Of a DNA stretch of 64,000 nucleotides, positions 1-6,995 are shown piece by piece. The first letter of the stretch is position 1; each line of letters starts with the position of its first letter. The position numbers and the translations under genes were made by a program. The notes beneath the pieces were generated by a model. The model did not search any database. It was not told the origin of the DNA and saw only the letters and a program-made list of their open reading frames with translations. Location: assembly GCF_003096655.1 (NCBI RefSeq), contig NZ_QEKQ01000003.1, positions 212,942-276,941 on the forward strand, given 5' to 3'. Origin of the DNA: Tamilnaduibacter salinus. GTDB lineage: Bacteria > Pseudomonadota > Gammaproteobacteria > Pseudomonadales > Oleiphilaceae.

Positions 1-126
1 GCGGTCTGGCTCACCGGCTCCGGCTGGCCGGATCTGGTGGTGGCGCTGGGCCTGCTCTGGTTGCTGACCCGTTCTGCCATCCGGGTGCTGATGAACGCGC
101 GGGCCGAGCTGCGTCGGGCGATCTGA
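1..126 (+). CDS. Cation diffusion facilitator family transporter (C-terminal fragment)
   Basis: Only the last 41 codons lie in the window, in frame 1 and ending with TGA. The peptide starts AVWLTGSGWPDLVVALGL and continues LLWLLTRSAIRVLMNARAEL. It reads as one membrane helix, with the Trp-Pro-Asp and helix-end pattern typical of the last transmembrane segment of cation diffusion facilitator (CDF) metal exporters, which move Zn2+, Cd2+ or Co2+ out of the cytoplasm. It stops after the last helix with no cytoplasmic C-terminal domain, so it would be a short CDF variant. The metal-binding aspartates lie outside the window, so the assignment rests on this helix alone. Confidence 0.55.
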   Translation, partial: AVWLTGSGWPDLVVALGLLWLLTRSAIRVLMNARAELRRAI

Positions 127-426
127 CACTGCTGTGTTCAACGGATCATGATCGGCGCCATGGTTTTGAGTGAGTGTTTCGGATTCTGACACCCTTGAGC
201 CCCACGATGGGCGTGGCTCACGACGGCTGTGACGTTAAGCAACTGCATAATGGGTTCCATCGGCACTCTCAGGAGTGTCACCAATTTTTACACTACCGGC
301 TTCCCTCCCGGATGTTCTGTGCTGTTTTTGAAGCCTTTTTCGAGATTGGTACACGTGTTGCCTATGCATTCCCGCGGTCTGAAACGACCTTGATAAACGG
401 AATGGATAACGAGGGAAGAAAAGACG
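127..426. other. Intergenic leader region of the first PEP-CTERM gene
   Basis: A 300-nt gene-free stretch. It holds an imperfect hairpin near 195-217 (GAGCC/GGCTC arms), a TCTGACAC octamer at 185-192 that also occurs upstream of the second PEP-CTERM gene, and the sigma-54-like promoter listed separately. Short reading frames here have no recognisable product. Confidence 0.4.
347..362 (+). promoter_or_regulatory. Sigma-54 (RpoN) type -24/-12 promoter
   Basis: TGGTACACGTGTTGCC has the invariant GG (348-349) and GC (360-361) dinucleotides exactly 10 nt apart, and differs from the core TGGCAC-N5-TTGC by one base. It lies 64 nt upstream of the PEP-CTERM start codon. PEP-CTERM genes in other bacteria are known to depend on RpoN and the PrsK/PrsR pair, which fits this position. 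Confidence 0.65.
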
Positions 427-1014
427 ATGAACACTCAATGGAAAGCGCTGGCAGGGATTCTTGTTGGCTGGATGGGGTTCAGTGGGCTGGCTACCGCTGC
501 TCCGATCACCCTTCACGATATTACCTACTTTGGCCCTAGTGGAACCAATGCGCCAGAAGACTACGTTGATCATGGCTTTGGGACGGTCAATAAACTGGAC
601 CATCCGAGCCTCTTTAAAGGGTTCGATTACGTGGAATGGAAACACCAGTACACATTCGATCCCCCGGCTGACACGCTGATCAGTGGCAATCTGGAGCTTT
701 ACCTCAAGGACGACAGCGACCTTTGCATTTTCGGCAAGTGCACTACGGAGTTTGCGTTCGGCTATGCTGAGGATGGCACTTGGGACTGGGGTGAGGTCGA
801 CACTGGCATTTACGACTATGACGTGTCTCTGGCCGCCCTCGAAGATGGCATGTTCGGGGTCACTCTGAAGTCGAAAAAAGGCGATTTCTACATCAAGCAA
901 TCCAAGCTGACCATCGAGTACATGCCGGTTCCGGAGCCGGGCACTCTCGCCCTGCTGGGCGGCTCCCTGCTTGGTCTCGGGCTGGCACGGCGGCGCCGGA
1001 CGCAGTCTGCCTGA
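427..1014 (+). CDS. PEP-CTERM sorting domain-containing protein
   Basis: A 195-aa exported protein. An N-terminal signal peptide (about residues 1-25, ending TATAA) is followed by a beta-rich, acidic, aromatic-rich body. The C-terminus has the exosortase sorting signal: VPEPGTLALLG, a hydrophobic helix, then ARRRR. Exosortase (EpsH/XrtA) is expected to cut at the PEP motif, so the mature protein ends up on the surface or in the exopolysaccharide matrix. Two cysteines in CIFGKC may pair. The body matches no family I know. A sigma-54-type promoter lies upstream and a factor-independent terminator follows. A second PEP-CTERM protein is encoded near 59 kb; no exosortase is in the window. Confidence 0.9.
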   Translation: MNTQWKALAGILVGWMGFSGLATAAPITLHDITYFGPSGTNAPEDYVDHGFGTVNKLDHPSLFKGFDYVEWKHQYTFDPPADTLISGNLELYLKDDSDLCIFGKCTTEFAFGYAEDGTWDWGEVDTGIYDYDVSLAALEDGMFGVTLKSKKGDFYIKQSKLTIEYMPVPEPGTLALLGGSLLGLGLARRRRTQSA

Positions 1015-1047
1015 AGAATGCGCCGCAAAGACCGTTCTGGCTCGCAC

Positions 1048-1072
1048 ACAGCCCGCTTCGGCGGGCTGTTCT
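1048..1072. terminator. Bidirectional hairpin terminator
   Basis: ACAGCCCGC-TTCG-GCGGGCTGT is a perfect stem with a stable TTCG tetraloop, followed by TTCTGTT. It sits between the convergent PEP-CTERM and NnrU genes and can serve both, although the U-tracts are short. Confidence 0.8.
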
Positions 1073-1073
1073 G

Positions 1074-1646
1074 TTATGGGATCACGGGCACACCAATCCA
1101 GGCCGGATGCAGCCAGAGCAGGAACCCGACATAGAGTGTCATACCGCCAATCACCACGATGCCGTCATTCATCCAGCTTGCCCGGAGGTGCGGTATCGGG
1201 CGCGGCGACCGGCGCTTCATGGAGATACGGTCGGCAACCGCCCAGATCAGGAACCCTCCGAACAGGGCCACATCGGCCAGCTGACCATTTGAAAGCAGAT
1301 GCGCCAGGGCCCAGGCTTTGACCGCGACGAGCGTCGGGTGTTTCAGCGCGGCGCTGATCCGGCCCGGAAAATACGTTGCCAGCAGTCCCGGAAACACGAT
1401 CAGCATCAGCACGGCCGTGACCAGATGCATCCAGACCGGAGGTGTGTACAGCACCAGCGGGTCGAGGCGGGCGGCGCCATAGCCCTGAATGATCAGCACA
1501 AAGCCGGCGATGGCCACGAGCGAGTAGAGCCCTTTGTAGGGCCATTCCCCGAGCCGCCGGGCAAATGTCTCCCGCAGGCTCGGTGCCACGATTGAGAGGG
1601 AGTGAATGCCGAGAAAAAGAACCAGTCCGGTCAGCAAGGCCAGCAT
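1074..1646 (-). CDS. NnrU family integral membrane protein
   Basis: A 190-aa polytopic protein with about five to six hydrophobic segments and few charged residues. The N-terminal helix (MLALLTGLVLFLGIHSL), the H-P-T-L region and the C-terminal helices match the NnrU family. NnrU was named from nitrite/nitric oxide reductase gene clusters in alphaproteobacteria and is related to isoprenylcysteine methyltransferase-like membrane proteins. Its biochemical role is unknown. Here it stands alone with no denitrification genes nearby, so a link to nitrogen oxides is not supported by context. The ATG is preceded by a good AGGAG site. Confidence 0.85.
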   Translation of the reverse strand: MLALLTGLVLFLGIHSLSIVAPSLRETFARRLGEWPYKGLYSLVAIAGFVLIIQGYGAARLDPLVLYTPPVWMHLVTAVLMLIVFPGLLATYFPGRISAALKHPTLVAVKAWALAHLLSNGQLADVALFGGFLIWAVADRISMKRRSPRPIPHLRASWMNDGIVVIGGMTLYVGFLLWLHPAWIGVPVIP

Positions 1647-1746
1647 GACGTCGCTCCTGAGTCAGAATAAGCCGTTCCCGTGGCTGAGTATGGCAGGTTG
1701 ATGGTGTAATGCATGGTGAGGAAATCGGTGAAAAGAGGATGCCATC

Positions 1747-2190
1747 GTGACGGACCTCAAACACTACCATCTGACCGGCGGCTGTGCCTGCGGCGCGGTC
1801 CGCTTCGAGATTGAGAGCCTGATGCGCCCGATCATCGGCTGCCACTGTGAAACCTGCCGCCGGACGTCCGGTCACTACTGGGCCGCCACGCGCGGCTATC
1901 GGAAGGACCTGCGCCTGTTGGAGGATCGTGGCCTCAAGTGGTTTGCCTCCTCGGACGTGGCCCGTCGCGGTTTCTGTCAGGAATGCGGCAGCAGTCTGCT
2001 GTACGAGGAGTACGGCTCGCCAGAGGTGTCCATCAGTGGTGGCGTCATCGACCCGCCCACGGGCATGAGCCTGGCGGAGCACATCGGAACGGCGGAAGCG
2101 AGCGATTACTATGGCGTTCACGATCCGGTACCGCGCCATGCCGAATGCCGGATCAGCGACCGGTGGCGCCTGCCCCCGCTGGAATCATGA
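1747..2190 (+). CDS. GFA family protein (Mss4-like zinc fold)
   Basis: A 147-aa protein of the GFA/CENP-V family, an Mss4-like zinc-binding beta-fold. The zinc ligands are visible: GCACGAV near the N-terminus, CHCETC near residue 35 and CQECG near residue 80. Family members include glutathione-dependent formaldehyde-activating enzyme (Gfa), which was proposed to speed S-hydroxymethylglutathione formation. Most members, including short ones like this, have no proven activity. It starts at a GTG. Its stop codon overlaps the ATG of the following shikimate-kinase-like gene (ATGA), so the two are probably translated together. Confidence 0.85.
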   Translation: MTDLKHYHLTGGCACGAVRFEIESLMRPIIGCHCETCRRTSGHYWAATRGYRKDLRLLEDRGLKWFASSDVARRGFCQECGSSLLYEEYGSPEVSISGGVIDPPTGMSLAEHIGTAEASDYYGVHDPVPRHAECRISDRWRLPPLES

Positions 2191-2696
2191 TGGGCGACCG
2201 GTCGAATATCATCCTCATCGGCATGCCCGGCTCGGGCAAGAGCACGATCGGGGTCCTGCTGGCCAAGGCCGCCGGAATGGATTTTGTCGACACGGATCTG
2301 CTGATCCAGTCGGACCAGGGGCAGACCCTGCAGACCATCGTGGATGAGCGCGGCTATCTGGCCCTCCGGGAGGTGGAGGAGCGGGTGCTGTGCCGCATCC
2401 CCAGGGCTGGTCAGGTGATCGCCACCGGCGGCAGCGCGGTCTATGGCGAAACGGCCATGGCGCACCTGAAATCCACAGGGCCGGTCGTCTTCCTCAACAT
2501 CCCGCTGGCCACCGTGCGCGAGCGGATTGGTGACTACAGTCTCCGGGGGCTGTCGAAACGACCGGATCAGTCGCTGGAGGCGCTGTTCGACGAGCGATTG
2601 GCGTTGTACCAGCGCTATGCGGATCTCACGGTGGACGGTGAGGGCCGGACCCAGGAGCGGATTTGTGACATGATCCTAGCCTCCATTCCCAACTGA
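2187..2696 (+). CDS. Shikimate kinase family protein
   Basis: A 169-aa P-loop kinase. It has a Walker A GMPGSGKST near residues 12-20, a DTD motif near 35 (shikimate and Mg2+ binding in AroK/AroL), ATGGSAV near 80 (the glycine pair that contacts shikimate), an RxxxRP lid segment near 117, and ERxxxY. These are the classic shikimate kinase signatures for phosphorylating the 3-hydroxyl of shikimate in aromatic amino-acid synthesis. It is not next to aroB, where the main AroK usually sits, so it may be a second isozyme or a paralogue with another substrate. Two adjacent ATG codons (2187, 2190) are possible starts; both overlap the upstream GFA stop. Confidence 0.8.
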   Translation: MMGDRSNIILIGMPGSGKSTIGVLLAKAAGMDFVDTDLLIQSDQGQTLQTIVDERGYLALREVEERVLCRIPRAGQVIATGGSAVYGETAMAHLKSTGPVVFLNIPLATVRERIGDYSLRGLSKRPDQSLEALFDERLALYQRYADLTVDGEGRTQERICDMILASIPN

Positions 2697-2711
2697 CCGG
2701 ACGATCGACCG

Positions 2712-3767
2712 ATGAGCGTACTGTTGTTTGTGGCGGGCCTGGTGGCACTGATCCTCGGCGCCGATGCGCTGGTGAAGGGCGCCTCCAACCTCGCCGCCTC
2801 GTTTGGCATTCCCTCGCTGATCATTGGCCTGACGGTAGTGGCCTTCGGCACCAGCTCGCCGGAGCTGGCGGTTTCGATCGGGGCCGCGTGGTCGGGCCAG
2901 ACCACCATGGCACTGGGCAATGTCGTAGGGAGCAACGTCTTCAACGTGCTGTTCATCCTCGGGGTGTCCGCCCTCATCGTGCCGATGGTGGTGTCCCGTC
3001 AACTTATTCGTCTGGACGTGCCGCTGATGATCGGGCTGTCGATTGGCGTCTGGGTGCTGGCGCTGGACGGGCGTTTGGGGTGGATCGATGGGGGCGTGCT
3101 GGTCCTGGTGCTGATCGCTTATTTCGCCTTCCTGATCCGTCAGGGACGGCACGAGCGGGGTGATGACGCGGATGACGGCGCCAGACCACCCCGCCAGCTC
3201 GCCTGGAACCTCGTACGTGTCGGAGTCGGACTGGCCCTGCTGGTGCTCGGCTCGCGCTGGCTGGTGAGCAGTGCGGTCACCTTCGCCGAGGCGCTCGGGG
3301 TCAGCGAACTGGTGATCGGCCTGACCATCGTCGCCGCGGGCACCTCGCTGCCGGAAGTCGTCACTTCCATCATGGCGGCCATGAAGGGCGAGCGCGACAT
3401 CGCCGTGGGTAATGTCGTGGGCAGCAACCTGTTCAATATCATGGGCGTGCTGGGTCTGGCGGCGGTGGTGGCGCCGGACGGGCTTGCGGTCACGCCGGCA
3501 GTGCTGCGCTTTGATCTGCCGGTGATGATGGCCGTGGCGATTGCCTGCCTGCCGATTTTCTTTACCGGAGGCGTGATCAGTCGCCTGGAGGGTGGCGTCC
3601 TGTTCGGCTACTACCTGGCCTACACGGCGTACCTGATTCTCGCGGCCAGCCACCACGAGGCGTTGCCCGCATTCAGTGGTGCCATGCTGTGGTTTGTCGG
3701 GCCGCTCACGGTATTGGGGCTGGTTGTGAGTCTTCGCCGAAGCCGGACCGCGACCTCAACCGGGTAA
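2712..3767 (+). CDS. Calcium/sodium antiporter (YrbG-type CaCA exchanger)
   Basis: A 351-aa membrane protein made of two inverted halves. Each half carries the CaCA alpha-repeat ion-binding signature: about residues 35-75 with GLTVVAFGTSSPELAVS and GNVVGSN, and about 200-245 with GLTIVAAGTSLPEVVTS and GNVVGSN. The acidic residues in the SPE and LPE turns bind the cations. It should extrude Ca2+ in exchange for Na+ across the inner membrane, as proposed for YrbG. The start lies 15 nt after the kinase stop, so it may share that transcript. About ten hydrophobic helices are apparent. Confidence 0.92.
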   Translation: MSVLLFVAGLVALILGADALVKGASNLAASFGIPSLIIGLTVVAFGTSSPELAVSIGAAWSGQTTMALGNVVGSNVFNVLFILGVSALIVPMVVSRQLIRLDVPLMIGLSIGVWVLALDGRLGWIDGGVLVLVLIAYFAFLIRQGRHERGDDADDGARPPRQLAWNLVRVGVGLALLVLGSRWLVSSAVTFAEALGVSELVIGLTIVAAGTSLPEVVTSIMAAMKGERDIAVGNVVGSNLFNIMGVLGLAAVVAPDGLAVTPAVLRFDLPVMMAVAIACLPIFFTGGVISRLEGGVLFGYYLAYTAYLILAASHHEALPAFSGAMLWFVGPLTVLGLVVSLRRSRTATSTG

Positions 3768-3835
3768 TTCGCTCCGGGCATTATGCCGGTGTACGCTCGT
3801 TGCACACGCATTTGGAGGACCGAGGGGGTCATTGG

Positions 3836-4822
3836 ATGAAAGCCATCATGCCGTCCGGTTGGGGTCGACAGACCCGGCTGGTGCTCACAGACGTGGACGA
3901 ACCCGCGGCGCCGGGGCCGGAGGATGTGCTGGTCGCCGTGCACGCCGCGTCGGTCAATCCCAAGGATCGGAAGCTGAACCTCAATGTGGCCCGATGGACG
4001 CCACCGGTTGTTACGAAACGATTTCCGCCGGTTTTCGGCGACGATCTGGCCGGCATCGTGATCGAAAAAGGCGCCAACGTTGAGGATTTCGACGTTGGCG
4101 ATGCCGTCTACGGCATGGACATGCGCCCCCGGACCGCCACGCTGGCCGAACGAACCCGCATCCACCAGACGCGCATCGCCCGCATGCCGCCGTCACTGTC
4201 CTTCGAGGAGGCAGCCGCCATGCCGCTGGCCGCCCAGACGGCCCTGCAGGGGCTGCGACAGGGCCATGCCGGCTTCGGCCGCTCGGTGCTCATCATTGGC
4301 GCCTCCGGGGGCGTCGGCACCTTTGCGGTACAGATCGCCAACGCCATGGGCGCCCACGTCACCGGCGTCTGTAGCCACCGAAACACCGATTTCGTCAAGG
4401 CGCTTGGCGCTGATGCCGTGATCGACTACACGGCCGGCGACTACCGGACCCGCGCCGGACCGTTCGACCTTGTCTTCGATGTGACCTCCTACGAGTCCCC
4501 GACAAGCTGTGCTGCCCTGACCGGGCGGAGCGGCTACTTCATCTCCACCGGCGGCGATGCCCGCTCCATGGTGGGTACGCCCTTCTACCGGCTACTGGGG
4601 AAGAAGGCCGGCACGGTGGTTGTCGAGTCCTACCGGGAGGATCTGGAGACCCTGTTCGCCATGGTCGAGAGCGGCCAGCTCAAACCGGTCATCGACAGCA
4701 CCTTTGAACTGATCGATGCCAACGGGGCCTATGACCGAAACGGGACCGGCCGATGCCGGGGCAAGGTGGTGATCCGGGGCGACGGGGAAGCGGACGACAC
4801 GTCTTTCAGACGTTCCCGATGA
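3836..4822 (+). CDS. NAD(P)-dependent alcohol dehydrogenase, zinc-less MDR type
   Basis: A 328-aa medium-chain dehydrogenase/reductase. The N-terminal GroES-like part has the HAASVNPKD segment. The Rossmann part has the nucleotide-binding motif IGASGGVGTFAVQIA near residue 155. The catalytic-zinc Cys/His set is absent, as in quinone oxidoreductase and enoyl reductase-like members, so it likely reduces quinones or activated double bonds with NADPH. A longer frame runs upstream, but conserved sequence begins at MKAIM, and GAGGGGTC precedes this ATG. The C-terminal end (near GRCRGKVVI) is typical of the family. The substrate is unknown. Confidence 0.85.
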   Translation: MKAIMPSGWGRQTRLVLTDVDEPAAPGPEDVLVAVHAASVNPKDRKLNLNVARWTPPVVTKRFPPVFGDDLAGIVIEKGANVEDFDVGDAVYGMDMRPRTATLAERTRIHQTRIARMPPSLSFEEAAAMPLAAQTALQGLRQGHAGFGRSVLIIGASGGVGTFAVQIANAMGAHVTGVCSHRNTDFVKALGADAVIDYTAGDYRTRAGPFDLVFDVTSYESPTSCAALTGRSGYFISTGGDARSMVGTPFYRLLGKKAGTVVVESYREDLETLFAMVESGQLKPVIDSTFELIDANGAYDRNGTGRCRGKVVIRGDGEADDTSFRRSR

Positions 4823-4956
4823 CCCGAAGTATTCCTGTTGATGGTTCATCGACGATTAGCGTGGCATCGGCGACAGATGTGGCACCGTTCAATGCTGGAG
4901 TCGACCATCTTTTCGGCATTGTCACGCTGATCCGCGTTGAACTTTTTTCCGGCGTA

Positions 4957-4999
4957 TTGATCCGAATCAACAGTACTGTCTCCAACTCACTGCTACATT
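4957..4999 (+). promoter_or_regulatory. FNR/Anr-box class II promoter of the universal stress gene
   Basis: TTGATCCGAATCAA at 4957-4970 matches the FNR/Anr consensus TTGAT-N4-ATCAA exactly. A -10-like TACATT lies at 4994-4999. The box centre would be about 42 nt upstream of the predicted transcription start, the classic spacing for FNR activation. The universal stress gene begins at 5032. Confidence 0.75.
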
Positions 5000-5031
5000 G
5001 AAGAGCACCTATCAGCAAAGGAGGCTTCACC

Positions 5032-5472
5032 ATGGGACAGACTTCTTCAAGCATCGTTGTGGCGTGCGATGGGTCGGATCAGTCCGCGAATGCGGCTGCA
5101 CTGGCGGCTGACCTGGCGTCAGCCACTGGCCAGTCGCTTCGACTGCTGTCCGTTTTCCCATCCACTCAGGCCGAAAGAATGGCGATTCGCGGCGTACAGC
5201 CGGAGTCCATTGAGGCCAATGAGGAACAGTATGGCCAGGAAATGTTTGATGTCGCCAGAAAGGCGCTGAAAGACAAGGTTGAGCCGACGGAAGAGGTTCT
5301 TCTGGTCGGGGAGCCGGCAAGTGAAATCCTGAAGTACATGGAAAACCACCCGGACACTCATCTTTTCCTCGGACGGCGGGGCCACTCGCTTGTACGCAGC
5401 CTGACTCTGGGCAGCATCAGCGAAAAAGTGATTCGCCATGCCACCGGGCCGGTCACTGTTGTCAGTGAATAG
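5032..5472 (+). CDS. Universal stress protein (UspA family)
   Basis: A 146-aa single-domain Usp protein. It begins with the strand-Asp pattern SSIVVACDGSDQS. The C-terminal ATP-binding signature G-2X-G-9X-G(S/T) is intact from about residue 114 (GRRGHSLVRSLTLGS). It is therefore an ATP-binding cytoplasmic Usp, a class tied to survival under energy or oxygen limitation. A strong AAAGGAGG site precedes the ATG. The perfect FNR box upstream predicts induction at low oxygen, as known for Anr-dependent Usp proteins in Pseudomonas. Confidence 0.93.
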   Translation: MGQTSSSIVVACDGSDQSANAAALAADLASATGQSLRLLSVFPSTQAERMAIRGVQPESIEANEEQYGQEMFDVARKALKDKVEPTEEVLLVGEPASEILKYMENHPDTHLFLGRRGHSLVRSLTLGSISEKVIRHATGPVTVVSE

Positions 5473-5721
5473 CGGCCGGTGACGGCGGGTGGTCAGATCC
5501 GGTGGGACCGGCGTCACAAAAGAAAGCTGGCGGTATCATCCTGCCCGGCAGCGGGCCGGTTCACCGGTTTCGGGTTTGCTGATACTGGCGACTGTAGGTC
5601 TGGTACTCCTGCTGGTACTGGCTGATGCTCCTCGCATCCTGACAGTGGTTGGTGCCATGCGGGCTGGTCTGGGTTGCCGGGCGACTGTTCCGGTGACCGG
5701 GGCGAGTAAGAGCGGAGTGCC

Positions 5722-6885
5722 ATGATGTATCGCGCGATTTGTCTGGTTCTTTTGAGTGTACTGGTGCATGCGCCGGTGGCGCTGGCCTCGACCGGGAACC
5801 GGCTGGCGCTGTTTATCCCTGATGACACGCCGTTCTGGAATCGAGTGGTGCTCTTCGCCCGGGCGGCGACCGAAGACATGGGCGATGAACTGACGGTTTT
5901 TGATGCCGATGCCGACCGCCTCCGCATGCAGCGACAGTTCGAGTCGGCCCTGCGGGGTGATCGCGCCTTCGATGCGGCGATCTTTCCGAACTTCCTACAG
6001 ACCGCGAGCCGCTTTCTTGAGATCTGTGCTCAGGAAGCCGTCCCCTGTGTCCTCTTCAACAGTGGCCTGCAGGAACCGGAGAACGGGGTTGGCGGTCAGA
6101 CCGACGGCTCCAATCCACACTGGATCGCCCATCTGGTGCCGGACGATGTGGGCTCGAGCGCCGACATGACCGAGTACCTGATCCGACGGGCGGAGCAGGG
6201 GGCCTCTTCCGAGCCGGTGACGATGGCGGCGATCAACGGGTACCGGTCGGACACCCCCGCGATCAAGCGCGAGCGCGGCGTCCGTCAGGTACTGGAGCGG
6301 CGTCCGGATGTGACCTTCACCCAGATGTTCTACACCGACTGGAGCGCTGGCGAAGCGAAGACGCGCCTTAGTGGCTTGTTGCAACGATACCCGCGTGTGG
6401 ATGTGGTCTGGTCGGCGAACTATCGCATCACGGAAGGTATTCTCTCGGCAATGGAGGAGGAGGGGTTAACCCCCGGCCAGGACCTGCTGATCAATTCCTA
6501 CGACATCAACCCGGCCACGCTTGAACAGGTTGCCGACGGTCGGGTCACCATCACCGCCGGTGGCCACTATGTGGAGGGCGCCTGGTCGGTCATCCTGGCC
6601 CACGACTATCTGGGTGGCGCCTGGCCCGCGACCGACCGGCCGGTGTTCGACACGCCGCTGCTGCTGGTGAACCGCAACAATGTCGGTGTGGTCCGCAAGG
6701 CGCTCGGACGTCTCGAGGACAATCCTGACAGCCTTTCCCGGGTCGATTTCACGCGGTACTCCCGTCTGGAGAACCCCAACCGCAAGCACTACGAGTTCTC
6801 GCTGCGGGATGTGCTCAAACGCTACCAGTCGAACTGGGCGATGGCGCCCCGGCAAGGGCTGTTCGAGCGATCCACCACTCAATGA
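5722..6885 (+). CDS. Periplasmic binding protein, type 1 fold (ABC sugar-binding-like), orphan
   Basis: A 387-aa exported protein. A signal peptide covers about residues 1-22 (ending ALAS), then comes a two-lobe type 1 periplasmic binding fold like ribose- or galactose-binding proteins: LALFIPDDTPFWNRVV near the start, and VVWSANYRITEGILSAMEEEGL in the second lobe. No permease or ATPase gene is adjacent, so it may feed a distant ABC transporter or present its ligand to a sensor kinase. The ligand cannot be told from sequence. The start is the first of two ATGs after a GAGTGCC stretch; a short frame just upstream (5489-5725) is probably not a gene. Confidence 0.8.
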   Translation: MMYRAICLVLLSVLVHAPVALASTGNRLALFIPDDTPFWNRVVLFARAATEDMGDELTVFDADADRLRMQRQFESALRGDRAFDAAIFPNFLQTASRFLEICAQEAVPCVLFNSGLQEPENGVGGQTDGSNPHWIAHLVPDDVGSSADMTEYLIRRAEQGASSEPVTMAAINGYRSDTPAIKRERGVRQVLERRPDVTFTQMFYTDWSAGEAKTRLSGLLQRYPRVDVVWSANYRITEGILSAMEEEGLTPGQDLLINSYDINPATLEQVADGRVTITAGGHYVEGAWSVILAHDYLGGAWPATDRPVFDTPLLLVNRNNVGVVRKALGRLEDNPDSLSRVDFTRYSRLENPNRKHYEFSLRDVLKRYQSNWAMAPRQGLFERSTTQ

Positions 6886-6995
6886 TCAATCCAATCGGTC
6901 CGAGCGGCGCGTAAGGGCTTCCATCGTGCTGTCGCAGCGGTGTCCGTTATACTCGACAGCCATTTCCGGGAATTGCCACTACTCAGGAACCGCCC

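Noticed and set aside
5489..5725. 78-aa frame with one hydrophobic segment between Usp and the binding protein
   Set aside because: No ribosome site, no recognisable product, overlaps the next gene start, and starts inside a hairpin-like region.
6930..6960. LexA-like box upstream of the double UvrA gene
   Set aside because: CTGT and ACAG are present but 23 nt apart; a LexA site needs CTG-N10-CAG. No SOS control is claimed.
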